Assembly (NCBI GenBank): GCA_037179385.1 | Contig: CM074180.1 | Coordinates: forward strand, 24,843,455-24,907,454 | DNA from: Holothuria scabra | Taxonomy: Eukaryota > Echinodermata > Holothuroidea > Aspidochirotida > Holothuriidae | Length of the DNA: 64,000 bases | Direction of reading: 5' to 3' | Shown here: positions 52,385-64,000 of the stretch, in pieces | How the letters are laid out: every line of letters starts with the position of its first letter | Numbering within the stretch: the stretch's first letter is position 1 | The notes under the pieces: generated by a model | Database searches by the model: none | Seen by the model: the letters and a program-made list of their open reading frames with translations, nothing else | Told to the model about the DNA's origin: nothing | Program-made: the position numbers and the translations under genes

Positions 52385-55300
52385 GTAAGTTAAAATATCT
52401 TTCTTTAAAAATATTTGTGTGATCATTTTAAACAAAAATGTTATCCTCGTTATTTAAAGTACTAGTCACTAGCCATAAATACCCTATGACTCTACTAAGC
52501 TACATACTTCAAAATCAATTGAAGCAATTCCATATTCATTTTTTTAATTTCAACTCTCTTCTTAAATATTAAACTCTTTTGAATTTTTTGCGAATGTCTA
52601 CCGGAAGGATTTTTACGGAAGTTTTAAAGGAATAAGAAAAAAATCCTTTGGGACACTTTTTACAGGAAACTTCTTTGTATCTTTTTGATATTTTTCACAA
52701 ACTGCTTAAATATTCAAATTGCTCTAAACAATTTATTCAAAATTCTAGAATTTGAAAGTAATAACGTGTCCTTGTCAAGGTTTTGATGACGAATGTGAAT
52801 AATCTTCTTGATAATTGTTCTTAGGAAGTATTTCTAGGGAGATTCATATTTGCTGTAAGAGATACAGCTGTCTCCTTCTGTATTCTAATTTTTATGAAAT
52901 ATGCCAGGATATAACCCAAGAATTTTTTAAGTGATTCCAGAATTCAGACTAGTATATCAACTTTGTAGGAACTGGATAATTGAAAAGTAAAGGTAGGATG
53001 TAGACAAATCCGATCAGCGTCTCTGTTTAGAGCCTGTAGGTTATAGTGGGATCCTTTCGCCTTAAATCGTCTTCATTTTTTGTCCGCTTGAATTTCAAAC
53101 CCTCATATTCAGTGAAATTGGGGGAATCGAGATACAAGAATACAACCATTCTTGATACATATAAGCAAGGAAATCGAAAGAATAAAGGTAATGTCCCCAG
53201 TTATGTCCGACTAAAATCAGACCATCACTTGACTGTCCAGATAGTCGTCTATATTGTCTGATTGTTCCAAGCACGAATCACTATACAACCAAATGTTAGG
53301 AAATGGTTCACGTTTTTTAATTACAATTTCTTGGTATAGAATGTTAATCAACCTCATGCTTGCAATAACTTGCAAGCATAAGATTAATGCGGCAATACTG
53401 AAATAATCATTTCCGGCAATACTATCACACGGGCACCTGTAGTATCACCTTTGCAGTTGAACATTGCTTTCCTTGTGAATCTGTTTTCGCACTTAACATG
53501 TCTTGCCGTTTATTTGAAAAACAAAATGCTCTTGGAAATTACCGTTCATGTGTGTGGCTATTTTGTGAGAGGTTCCGGAAGTTGATATCCAAGCATAACC
53601 CATGCAAAATAAAGTAATAGCAAAGATGGTCAATATGGATAACAATTAAGTTTGAGGCACAAATATTGCACCATTTCGTATCTGGAACAAACCCTATTTG
53701 TCTCCAAAGGGACTCGAAGGAAGGTACTCCTACAGAGATCCCACCCCAACGCAAATCAAGATAAAATATAATCCATTTTGGATCATTTTAATTTTTTTAA
53801 ATTTGTCTGTTAAATCGTGCGGACTGGGAGGTTTAAGAGTGCTAAGCTTTAGCTTGGTATACCAGACCGTATATAGGCTTTTGCTTCTCCTGTAAATCGT
53901 GACACGGTCATTTGGAAAACCAGTAAGTCAATATTTGATTCGATCGTTGCACTCCAGTACACTACACTGCAACCATCAATTTTTATGTTTCAACTTTATT
54001 TAATTTGTGAAACACTAACTTTCTTTCTGTTGGGAAGAAACAAAACAACGAACTTCTGTTAAAGTAACTTTCTCGGTGGTTCCTAATATAGCCCAACTTT
54101 CATATGCTTTTAATCTATTTTTTCTATTAATTTTTGCTGTAGGATTCTGAGGCTGACGGAACGTTCTCCGTCCATAATGCCACCATGACTTCAGACGGAA
54201 CATGCGTATGTCAGATAAACTCCCCTCAAACAATTCAATGTACTTCCGTTTCGAACCCTGACACGGACGTCAAAATAGAGCAGTTGCATGCCGAGGTAAG
54301 GATGCATTTGTAGACAATGTATTTGATGATTTCATTTGATACTGTTAATAAAGAAATATAACAATGATTTAGGTACAACTAATAAATAGAAAATAAACGT
54401 AACACCTAAATCAATATGTTTGCCACTAAATATGTCCTGTGTTATCATATTCTGATTCCACGTGAAAGAAGTAAATTGTTAAAAAGTCAAATAAACAAGA
54501 ATGGATACGCCATACTAAGGGAAAGGGAGGACCGACGCCTCTCTAAGAGTTTGAATTAAACATAAATTCAAAACACTTTTACACATTTAACCCTCTGAAG
54601 TACTTAATATGTTAGCTCTACAACATTTTCATCCCATCAAGGGTTATAGGTCCACCACATCATGCAGTTCTTTGATTTTCTTGTCGATCCGTTGAATCCA
54701 CCAAATAAGGTTGGCTTTTATTGTGGCACATTTAAATAAAAGATCCCTTAAGTTTCCTTTGATAATAACTAAAAATTTTTAATCTTTGAAAACATTTAGA
54801 CATCATTAAAGGCCATTATCCGACTACAATGACATTTAAAATTTCCCTACAGTGTACTTAAAGTGTAGAAATTTAAAAGTATTTATTTTCAGAGATTGAA
54901 AAATTGAATCTTTTTCATTCAACTCCCATTGTTATAGCTGGTGCCATTGCTGAAATGTTTACTGTTGAAGTTTACCCACTTAATTCAAAATAGTCCACTG
55001 GGAGCAACAATTTGTTACTTTGTTGTTGTACAACTCATATTACCTGTTTTGTTACCCTTTCAAGTTGAAATATTTACATAGCATGGAACGCTCCTTAATT
55101 TCTTGCATTGCATAACATGTGGTACCAAGAGGACGTGTTCAAACACATCACCCCATAATACTAAGATTGCTGTCACATTTTAGCACAAGCTCGTGGCTCT
55201 CGGAGAAACAAAGAAATACAAAGTCTGTAATTTGAATGAGTATACAAAAATGACATCACAAATTATTGGGCAATGTATAATTCTAAATTGAGGGAGGAAA

Positions 55301-58300
55301 ATTCAAGGTAAGATTTTATATCTCAACACGGGAATTGTTCTTTGCGATATATATGTGAGTTTCACTGTTTGAAATCACTTTGTTTCTAGAGATTTAGACT
55401 AAGTAAGGTTCCTAATTAACTTTGAAAATGAGCTGCCTTTGGCCCGCTTTACGCATTTTGAAGTTTCATCATTTCGTTTTTACTTATTTATTTATTTTTT
55501 TTTTGCAATAGATTTCGCAGGTATCTGTCCGTCTTAATCAACATATCACAGTCGTTGAATCTCAAGGTAGTCAGATCACAACTCTTACTAGTACGATGAT
55601 GACAGCTCTTGACAAGCTGGAACGAATCGAATCGGGTAATCTTGTGGTCAGTCGTCCAGAATACGAAAGGCTTCGTCGGGAGATAGCCGATATGGAGGCA
55701 CTGCTGTTGATATTGAAACAGAACCAGACAACGTCCAGTACAGTGGTAGTAGCCTTGGAGGCAGAGGTAACAAATAATAGCTATCATAACACATATATTG
55801 TATGTCCCCTCAAATTTTGAAAAAAAAAATACAGTTGTGTGAGATTACTATCGTCGGGATGGGGAAAAAGATATAGCTTGAATGTAAACCTAATGCATTG
55901 ACGTGATACTGACGTCATATTTCGAGGAAAATCATAAGCACGTGCATGGTTTTACACAGTAGATGCATCACGCGCGTGCAGTAGACTTTCGCGCGTATCC
56001 GATTGGTTGACCAATCAGCTGTCTGCATTTGTTGATGAATGTAATTTGTAATTACCAACATTTTTCTCTAAAAAGGGGTCGTAGCTTTGCTTTGTGACAA
56101 TGACATATGTTGAAGGTATATCTTTGCATGGTCACACCACACCCACCCTACAAAAATTTCAAAGAAATCCAAGTCAACCATAAACGATAAATTTCATTGA
56201 AGTAATTTAGGTTATCTATCTTAAGATTAATAGGAATTTCTAGCAGAAACTTTCTTTTAAAAAGTCCTGATTTGAGATGGAAAGAACGTGCGCCTCTCCT
56301 ACAAGGCGCGGTAGATTTTAACTTGGTATGAAAGCAGGACATGACTAACTGATGTCACAAAACCAGAAGCGACGGAAAATTTCATACATAAATATGGCAC
56401 GGGTAAACCCTTTTCTAAAATATGTTGGGCACTCCCTACCCCCTTCTCCTCCAACCCTGCAATCGACGTAATGCAGTGCGCCAGTACAGTTTTTTTTCTT
56501 ATAAAAATGTTATTTATGTTGCTTTCTTTTCCTTTTTTATCAGATTGCCAATATAACAGCAATTGTAAACAGCCTGGAGGAGAACGAAGAAGCAGACACT
56601 TCTCGACTTCTGGCAGAAATCGAAGACTTGAAACAGCGACTTCGAGACTGCCAGGAGAATCAAGACAATGGCGGTGACTTATCTGAGACTTGGAGCCTTC
56701 CCTCTGATCAAGGTACGTACACTACACTGAGGAGTTAAAGAGCCCATGAAATGACTTAGTAACAATGATTTAGGGTCATTCTCTGACACTATCTATCAAC
56801 AAAATAGCATTCATTTTAAAATATTTAAATATACCACCCCACGAAAGAGAAATGCTCAAGTGAAATGGTATCCCTTCCAGCACAACAGCTGAAAAAATGT
56901 GAAAGTGCGTTGAACCAAGAATGACATCATCACAGGAATCCAACTTCACAGTGTGTGTACTAAAGTGCACTTGGAGTATACCCTGCTCTGTTGATGTTAC
57001 ATGATCATGCATGTATAGATGGCCTAAAATGATTCATATAATCAACAAATTATCATTACAAAACTTAATCCTAAGTTTGCTTCACAAAACTACCGAATCA
57101 AAACCAAAGTATGAAAAGTTTCCCGAAAGAAGGGAGAAATATTTCTTCAGATTTGGGCAGTCCAAAATAACCTTCAAGGGAAGTGTTCAGGGGAGGGGCG
57201 AAGAGATATACTTGATAAATTACAGGCCAAGAGCGAAGTTTGCGGTCATAACTACTGAATGAATTTAAGGTGTAGATGAGCTTTGATGGCCCCCTTTTTG
57301 TAGTCAGTTTTTGTGAGTTGGGCTGAACTTGGCCTTGAGGTGTTGTTTAAAGGAAACAAATGAACAGTTAATTAATCTGTAATATTTGGGTTAGGCTGGT
57401 TGAAGTTGTTATCTTCAGAGTTATTGAACCTGAAATGTGAGTTTTTGGCAATACTTCGGAAATACATGAAATTGAAGTACAAACCTGGGGGCAGAAAATG
57501 AAAGGCACATGAATTACAATTTCTAATTACATTGTCATATCAATTTGTGAGACATGAAAAAACAATCAGTAATACAAGGAAAGGTTCTAGTTTGGAAGGC
57601 GATGAAAATGGACGGCTTTAAATACTTGCAAAATGTGGTTGGCAAGAAAATCATAAGAAAATAAAATGGTATAATTTTCATAGTAATGTCAATGGAACCC
57701 TTACAAAAACAGGTGAGGCAATTAGTTCCAAATTTGCAGTTTTTCACATGTTTTTTCCAGGGGTTATCACAGGATTTTGCATGGAAACATGCGTTTTTCC
57801 TTGGCACTGACGCGGAGATTCGAAAAACAAACAGCTTATTAAACAAAGTAGCCTAATTGCAAAGTTCTTCTTCGGGTCTAACTTTGGGCTGTGAAAATAG
57901 CGATTGAGACTCAGCAACTGGATCCGGTTTAGTACTTCCATGGTTTAAGTGACGCGACGAAATGACGAAAGTCACGCCCGTGTTTTCACTGCGATAAAGG
58001 ATAGACAGGTCGACCGGATAAGTGACCTATTAGGAGGTCCAGTGTCTTCTACTTAATCATAGGGAGTAAAGAGTGCATCTTGGCCAAAAAGTTCCTAACA
58101 ATTTGTACCAAAGGTATCGTTGAAGTTTCCAAATGGAAGAAAAAGCTTTAAAAATAATTTAAAACAAAATTTTTGTGGAAATATTGATGTACAAATCAAA
58201 AAAAATGTTAGCCTCTCTGCAAGAAACACGCCAATATTTTACTTTGTTCTCTGATATATGGTCACAACCACTAACTGACCCGAATGCATGCATTGTGCAT

Positions 58301-61300
58301 GCTATTACGTAACTGCGGTCGAATAGCCTGCCCGACGTGTGACCTTTAAGACAGTACAATGGCTTCCACTTAAATAATAGGGAGTAAAGCTGTATCTTGA
58401 ACTAAAAAATACATCACAATTCTTAGCGAGAGCATCAAAGTACATTTACCATGGGTAACAAATAGTAAAATTAAAACTCTTAGCAAAAATGTTGACAAAG
58501 TCCTTATATATAAATGTCAGTCACTTTGTAAAAACATGACAATATTTGACTATGCCCTGCTGTCAAGTAATGTACAACCGCTTAGCAAAACAAAGCTTTA
58601 TAAAGGTTGCTACATTTTACAGAAGTTACACATATTTCTGACGGCCCCATGTGAACATATTTTCGAGACGAAATTTGATGTTTATGCATTTATGCAATCA
58701 AAAATTATAAATACACCCGATGAAAGTCACAGTATTCTTTCAAAGAGGAACAAAAAGCCATACATTGCAATATATTTTGGTGTCCAGCAATGCCATTCAC
58801 ACAGCTGACCCTTTTAACAATGATCTACCCTAGCAACAACCACCTCAATGATCCAAAATGAAGACAGGCTTTGGCTTGGTACTATTCTGCTGAAAACAGG
58901 GCGAAACACAGAAATAATTTTCAATCGTTGAGCTTAAAAATCATAGCTCTAGCCAACACTAAAATGCACGATCCTACACATGTTTTGCAAAAGTGTTTTC
59001 TGCATGAGTCCAAAGGATTTCCCTTTCGGGAAACCAAAAAGGGGGTTTCAACACCTAGGAATACCCCTGTTCAACCGATGGAGTTTTGCGACTTCTCAAT
59101 ATTCCATCATCCAACTAGCAGGGAAAACTTGTTTGATATACATGATACAAGTGTTTGGAAGTTCACTGGTAAGAGGTTATACACACAGAAAAATACCTCA
59201 GACTCCTGGGGATGTAATTGCATCCATTTTTCCTCCAGTGTTAGGTAGCTATTCTTCTATTGGGGAGGAAGCAGTGATTCTCTCATTACACAGGCCCTTA
59301 TGCAATACTGTATACCATTCGGCACAGTGGCTTAAATACTCCCAACGAGTTCTGTGTTGTTTTGGATGCATGTCTATGCAATTTGACTTGGTTCAAAGAA
59401 AAGGAACAGTGATTATAGTGGGAAAAAAACTAGCTGATATTTCGGTTATTTCAGGAAGTATTCCTCTTTTATCAAAAGTTCGCATGAAGGTACTATTTCA
59501 ACTTCATGCATTTTGAAGTCTATGCTAGTATAAGATCCATTGTATGATTTCCACATTAATGTTTGTGACAAATTTACTTGGAGGGATGTCTTTCAAAGGA
59601 ATCCGGGTGAGATATCAGCAATCTGATTGAATGCGGTTAAAATGTTTTCTTTTTCTGGTTGAAAGAACTGTTGTTAAGTCATAGATCGACTAGATTGCTG
59701 GGACCAAAATTTCAAACTGATAGGCCTCACATGAATGGGACAGCTTGAGTGAATAATGACAAAATTCCCCTTTGAGGAATTTGGAGTGATAATTTCAAAT
59801 TTTGATTAATATATTTTTGGCTTTTTATACCGTGACATTCTTCAGATATATTTGAGAAATTATTTGGCTAGTACCAGTCTCATGCTACCCAATCTGTGTG
59901 CAAAATGTCACTTAAACATAGCATTATCATACACACACTGTGAAATTGGGTTCCTGTGATGATGTCATTCTTGGTTCAATGCACTTTAAAATCTTTTTCA
60001 TTTTTCAACTGTTGGGCTGAAAGAGGTACCATTTCACTTGAGCATTACTCTTTTGTGGGGCAGAAATTTTTAAAATGCTTTTTATTGTTGATAGATAGTG
60101 TCAGAGAATGACTCCAAATCGTTGTCATTGAGTCATTTCATGGGCTCTTTAAATGAAGTTTTACGAACCAGTTTCTAATCAACTTGTTTATTAAAGTCGG
60201 TCCGGCCACGGTAGTTTTTACAGTTGTGACTCACTGGCTTGTTTCCCTACTCCATTGCTTATGATGAGCACCACACACAATGGCACTAGCTAGGTTCCAT
60301 TGAAGAAATTTCTGCCTTTATTGCATTTAGATCAAAAGGAGAGAATTCATTCAAAACAAGTAATTTCTTCATTGTTTATCAATGTAATTTGATTCCAAGA
60401 TATCCATCGGTAGACGTAATTTTATGTTAAGTTTTCGAAATGCTGTCCTGGTGGAGGTGACTAGGAGTGAATACCCCTCTTCTTTGAGAAGTGAATACCC
60501 CTCCCCTTTGAGAAAATTTTATATCTTCAAGATGTGCTTAGATTCAACTTTGGAGTTTTTATCTCTTTATCCGTATAACCTCATGCAGATTTGTACCCTA
60601 ATTTTAATATTATTTTATGCAGCGTTTCCTTTTCCAATATTGCAAACTACAACATGCCATCCGGCGCCATCCACCGTGCTGTAACTAGGACTCTAATTAC
60701 AGCCACTGTGGGTCAAAAAAAATTAGCCTAACCACAGCTGCAAAACTATTGACTCATCAGGTCATGGACACTCAACAGGGGAACTTCTTAACTCGTTTGG
60801 AATAATGTTAACTTTTGAGGAGGAAAGGGCATTAATTGGTTAGGTTTGGGGGAAATGGAATAACCAGGATGACTCATAAGAATACAAACCTCGTGTGTCT
60901 ATCATAAGTGGTAAAGGAAAAGGGAAAAAGAATACTTCTCAGGTACTTTAATTTGCCTTTTTTTTCGTAGACACATGTCGAAAAATTAAAAGTGTTTCCT
61001 CCCCTTACACCGTTCGAGGTAACAGTGCTAACAGAGGAACTTGGTTTCGCGATCCCGTGAAGGACCAAGGAAAAGTCTATGTATTTTCAATCTCAAACAA
61101 CAGGTAAGACTCAAGTTTTGACAATGAGTGTAAGTGGACAATTTATATGTTAGAACTTTCGATCTTGTACTTGTGATCCTTATCTGACACTCTCCAAACC
61201 CCCCACACACAGAGCCCCAGTGTGGACCGGCCTCAGAGCAATTGTGCTACATAGAGAAATATCATTCTTCAGGTTACGATCGATCGCCCCATGCTCTGCT

Positions 61301-63613
61301 TTCCATCTTTAGGTATACATAATTTGGGACCCGGAGAGATTGATGTTGACGTAAATAATGAACTAAGTACAACTTTTGTGGTGTTTCAACATTGAAAGAG
61401 CAAAAGCAATCGGCCCAGACTCATTTCAAATCAATAGCTAGAGCTCACGAATTTCCTCCTCCTTCTCGTTGGATTATCTTTCATGATATTCCAGGACATA
61501 AATTTCTGACATTTAGGGTACATCAAACAATAAGTAGTGTTCTGATTACACATTAAGGCACTTGCATATTTCATGGAGCAGGGAATTGCAGCTGGAGCCT
61601 AAATCACGGACTTACATTCGCACTAGGCTAGGGTTGTGTCTGGATAAGAACCAGTTTCAGAGAGCTGTAGTTAGTTAGATGGAATTTTATGGCCTAGTTT
61701 CCAACCTAATGGTTCAAGTCGATCCGTCCAGTTTGTTGCTTACAAGCTTGTTTTCCCCATTCCATTGCTTATGCGGAGCATCAAACACAACGGAAGTAGG
61801 TTCAATTTTTAGAGTCTTTGGTAAGACTTGACCTGGGAAACGAACCCGGTCCTTCCGGGTGAAAGGTGCCAGGTGATGCTCTTACCCCTTTAGACCTAAC
61901 ACGACACCTTACACGAAGTGATCTGGTACAGAACCGTAACTAATTCGGGAGAACAATCCGGGATAAGCATATTAATATCAGCCTTTACGAAGTTCAGTTT
62001 ATTCTTTGCAATTTGAGGTGCTCTGCATTTTGTTTAAAAAAGGCAATAAAAAACTGGACAAACTGAAATTATTGGCAGACTATGTGTAAAACTGTCCTTT
62101 GCTGAGACTGAATGACTGCCTTTGAATTTCACTTTTGAATGAGAGAAAATATTGTCGTACGATTCCCAAGAGTCATTTAATGATTCGTGAAAAAGGATAG
62201 TCTCCTACACTAACTTATTTTGGCGTGACTGCATTTTGCCTGTAGGTAGAATTTGTGTATATTGAAGATGCCTAATCAGAACGAATTATGGTAGAACTGT
62301 GTGTGTGTGTTTTTTTGTGTGTTTTTTTCCCTTTGTATTTGGTAATTTGTGAATGTGTTTACAATCAAGAAACGGGGAAAATACTTGCATCAGAAATTTT
62401 TATTTTGGGAAAGTCGTCTTGGAGTATGCACAACACGATGAGTGAAAAAAGAGCTTTATGCTTAGGAATGTACAGCGTAGTAACAGTACCGACAACGGGA
62501 ACTTGAATAAATTAGTTATTTATTTTTGGCGACAAGTTGATGAAAGTTACTGAAACATGCACACGCATTTTGTTCGGATGGAAAGAAGTTCAAGAACTTA
62601 TGTAAAACTATAGAGGGAAAAAGGTAAGTTTTTAGAGGGGGGGGGGGATTTAGTCAATTATATAGACCTTTTACGTAACATGATGTTTTCCTCGAAAAAG
62701 TGCCAGCTCGAATATTTTTCCCCAGATATCGACATTTTACCCAAATCCCTATCACCATGTTTCATGTCATTTCCATGACTCAAAATTATTGTCTAGTGAG
62801 TCAAATGAATCCCATGACCTTAAAAGAACTGAAGAACAAAGTTCCATTGATGATAACTAGAAAATGGCCCAATCGAAATTTTCTTGTCGCTTTGGTTGGC
62901 AGTGGGGTGGGGGCAGTTTGTTTCGTTATGTATCCAACAATACTTTTCACATATGGTCCATTCCACATTTCAGGTACTACAGCTACGTAGACGTCTATCC
63001 AACGGTAACAGAGTTCCACAATGCTGGTACTCCACTTAGATTGCAACTGCCTTCGAATGCACAAGGTACAGGAATGGTTGCCTACAACGGGTCATTGTAC
63101 TTTCATGTTTACAACAACTTGAACATGGGGAAGTATGACATAGAGCTTCAACGAATAACTAGAGTTCTTCTGCCGTCAGACACTCTGTACAATAACAATG
63201 GAGGTTACCTCTCGGATACCTTTTCTGACATCGATTTTGCTGTCGACGAATCTGGTTTGTGGGTAATTTATTCCAGATCATCTTCCAGCGGTGTTATGAT
63301 CATCAGTAAAGTGGACCCCGACACCCTCGCCCTGACCAGCACTTGGACCACTAGTGTATCTAAGAATACTGTAGGGAACTGTTTTGTTATGTGCCAGGTT
63401 CTCTACTGCACAAACAGCTTCAATTCTCACTCCGATAAAATCAATTACTATTTTGATACCAAAACTTCAACCGAGTCCTTCCTCTATGTACCAATTGACA
63501 GTAAATTTCTGGCCACGTATGCCCTTAGTTACAACCCTTACGACCAGAAGCTGTACGGGTGGGACAACGGTCATCAGGTAGTATATGAACTCTCTTTCGA
63601 AGAGAACGTGTAG
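52298..63613 (+). CDS. Secreted olfactomedin-domain glycoprotein, copy 2 (amassin/noelin-like), six exons, 478 aa
   Basis: Exons 52298-52384, 54143-54295, 55512-55766, 56544-56712, 60971-61103 and 62974-63613 have the same lengths and phases as copy 1, with all splice sites intact, so the gene appears functional. The predicted protein differs from copy 1 at nine positions: residues 68-71 and 73 (exon 2), T97S, D238G, D284G and E478V. All cysteines, the four glycosylation sequons and the olfactomedin core motifs are kept, as is serine at the usual calcium-ligand position 451. An ATG in intron 5 (62864) opens a frame into exon 6, but the conserved splice acceptor shows it is not the gene start. 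The promoter region is shared with copy 1, so co-expression is plausible; the orphan exon at 48493 could supply an alternative start. Confidence 0.93.
53055..53275 (-). repeat. Repeat family E, copy 3, in intron 1 of gene 2
   Basis: Duplicate of 33853-34075. Indels break the minus-strand frame that is open in unit 1, which argues against a functional antisense gene. Confidence 0.6.
54143..54295 (+). CDS. Olfactomedin gene 2, exon 2
   Basis: 51 codons, borders as in copy 1. Residues 68-73 read P-D-T-D-V-K instead of A-E-M-N-V-R, the only concentrated difference between the two proteins. Confidence 0.92.
55512..55766 (+). CDS. Olfactomedin gene 2, exon 3 (coiled coil)
   Basis: 85 codons; one substitution against copy 1 (T97S). 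Acceptor TTTTGCAATAG, donor GTAACA. Confidence 0.92.
56544..56712 (+). CDS. Olfactomedin gene 2, exon 4
   Basis: 169 nt with the same protein sequence as copy 1, including C201 and the N-I-T sequon. Donor GTACGT. Confidence 0.92.
56739..60148. mobile_element. 3.4-kb TTAA-flanked DNA transposon in intron 4 (unit 2 copy)
   Basis: Same position and ends as 37978-41396, with TTAA at 56735-56738 and 60149-60152. It includes a 178-codon plus-strand frame at 58980-59516 with no recognised domain. Being at the same site in both units, it was present before the duplication. Confidence 0.88.
60156..60307 (-). mobile_element. SINE body fragment (unit 2 copy)
   Basis: Counterpart of 41404-41555, inherited through the duplication. 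Confidence 0.65.
60971..61103 (+). CDS. Olfactomedin gene 2, exon 5
   Basis: 133 nt, phases 1/2, acceptor TTTTTTCGTAG, donor GTAAGA. D238G is the only change from copy 1. Confidence 0.92.
61678..61912 (-). mobile_element. tRNA-derived SINE in intron 5 (unit 2 copy)
   Basis: Counterpart of 42955-43203. The B box is intact and the A-box region carries a small change (TAAAGGGGTAAGAGC in place of TAACGGGTAAGAGC). About 15 bases are missing in the body. Confidence 0.78.
62974..63613 (+). CDS. Olfactomedin gene 2, exon 6
   Basis: 640 nt to TAG, nearly identical to copy 1 at protein level (D284G and E478V). It carries the main olfactomedin signature blocks. Confidence 0.93.
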
Positions 63614-63770
63614 CCACGTACACTTATATAGGACAATTGTAACGGGGGGGGGGGGGATCTTTAATGTTCTAATCCGTTAGGATGGAAAGCCATCTTAGTG
63701 AAACATTTAAGGCAGCGAGTATTTTGGTCCTGGTTTAAATTTTTTAAAGTTTTTAAGGTAAACCATAATG

Positions 63771-64000
63771 CAACTATAGGTATAGAATTTCAATCTTATC
63801 CTAGGCTGAAACTGTTTCTTCATTTGGTGAATGTTTTTCATATCGAAGGCTAAAATTATTTAGGAATCTTTCATAATAAGGTTTACGTAAGGCAAAATAA
63901 CTGAAATTTCGCTTAAATAAAAAGGCACTAAATACCTGTGGAGGAGCTGTGAAGGAGCTGTGAAGGAGGAAGTTACAACCAGGCCCGTAGCCAAACAAAG
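63771..64000. other. Unique sequence after duplication unit 2
   Basis: No longer matches unit 1. AATAAA at 63916-63921 could serve gene 2 polyadenylation. A short direct repeat of GGAGCTGTGAA lies at 63942-63965. The window ends in a transposon-end-like CAGGCCCGTAGCCA. Confidence 0.4.

Larger units (their letters stand above)
49900..63770. repeat. Segmental tandem duplication, unit 2 (about 13.9 kb)
   Basis: Collinear with 30370-45073. It begins at a C-tract (49917-49932) and diverges after a shared TTTTAAGGTAAACCAT at about 63755-63770. It lacks the two unit 1-specific MITEs and the 615-bp intron 1 segment, and has about 240 bp extra at 51263-51505. Confidence 0.93.

Noticed and set aside
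62864..63613. 249-codon frame starting in intron 5 of copy 2
   Set aside because: Same reason; the correct join is exon 5 (61103) to 62974.
1..64000. CRISPR arrays, prokaryotic operons or ribosomal RNA
   Set aside because: No spaced identical repeats, Shine-Dalgarno-led gene runs or rRNA sequence; all genes are spliced eukaryotic types.

Overview
This is eukaryotic, intron-rich, AT-rich DNA full of repeats. The best guess for the source is an invertebrate deuterostome, probably an echinoderm such as a sea cucumber. That guess rests on three things: a secreted, coiled-coil olfactomedin gene of the amassin/noelin type present as a tandem pair, a CYP46A-like P450, and exons that look like an IgGFc-binding-protein domain. 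The species call is inference. No bacterial, organellar or CRISPR content was seen.

Layout. 0-3.8 kb: the first two coding exons of a minus-strand CYP46A-like cytochrome P450, with the rest off the left edge. 4.3-5.8 kb: a frameshifted, 5'-truncated LINE (minus). 6-16 kb: a gene-poor mosaic of MITEs, inverted and tandem repeats and a hAT remnant that still encodes a piece of transposase. 17-21.4 kb: a non-LTR retrotransposon with an uninterrupted 985-codon endonuclease/reverse-transcriptase frame, whose 3' end runs straight into about 1 kb of (GAA)n. 21.7-25.0 kb: a set of minus-strand candidate exons, some joining in phase, that I tentatively read as the 3' part of an IgGFc-binding-domain gene. 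25.5-30.2 kb: a piggyBac-type MITE, a second copy of a TA-flanked MITE and a deleted hAT-like element.

30.4-63.8 kb: a tandem segmental duplication (units about 30370-45073 and 49900-63770, spacer 4.8 kb). Each unit carries one complete six-exon gene for a secreted olfactomedin-domain glycoprotein: exon 1 signal peptide, exon 2 Cys-rich N-terminal segment, exons 3-4 coiled coil, exons 5-6 olfactomedin domain. The predicted 478-aa products differ at only 9 positions, and five of those fall within six consecutive residues. A solitary divergent first exon (48493-48579) lies in the spacer and could be a relic paralogue or an alternative first exon of the second gene. A 3.4-kb TTAA-flanked transposon in intron 4 is shared by both units. 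Two MITEs occur only in unit 1, and unit 2 keeps the empty sites, so transposition (or clean excision) followed the duplication.

The olfactomedin genes are the well-supported genes. By analogy with sea urchin amassin they may act extracellularly in disulphide-linked cell adhesion or clotting, which the sequence alone cannot prove.
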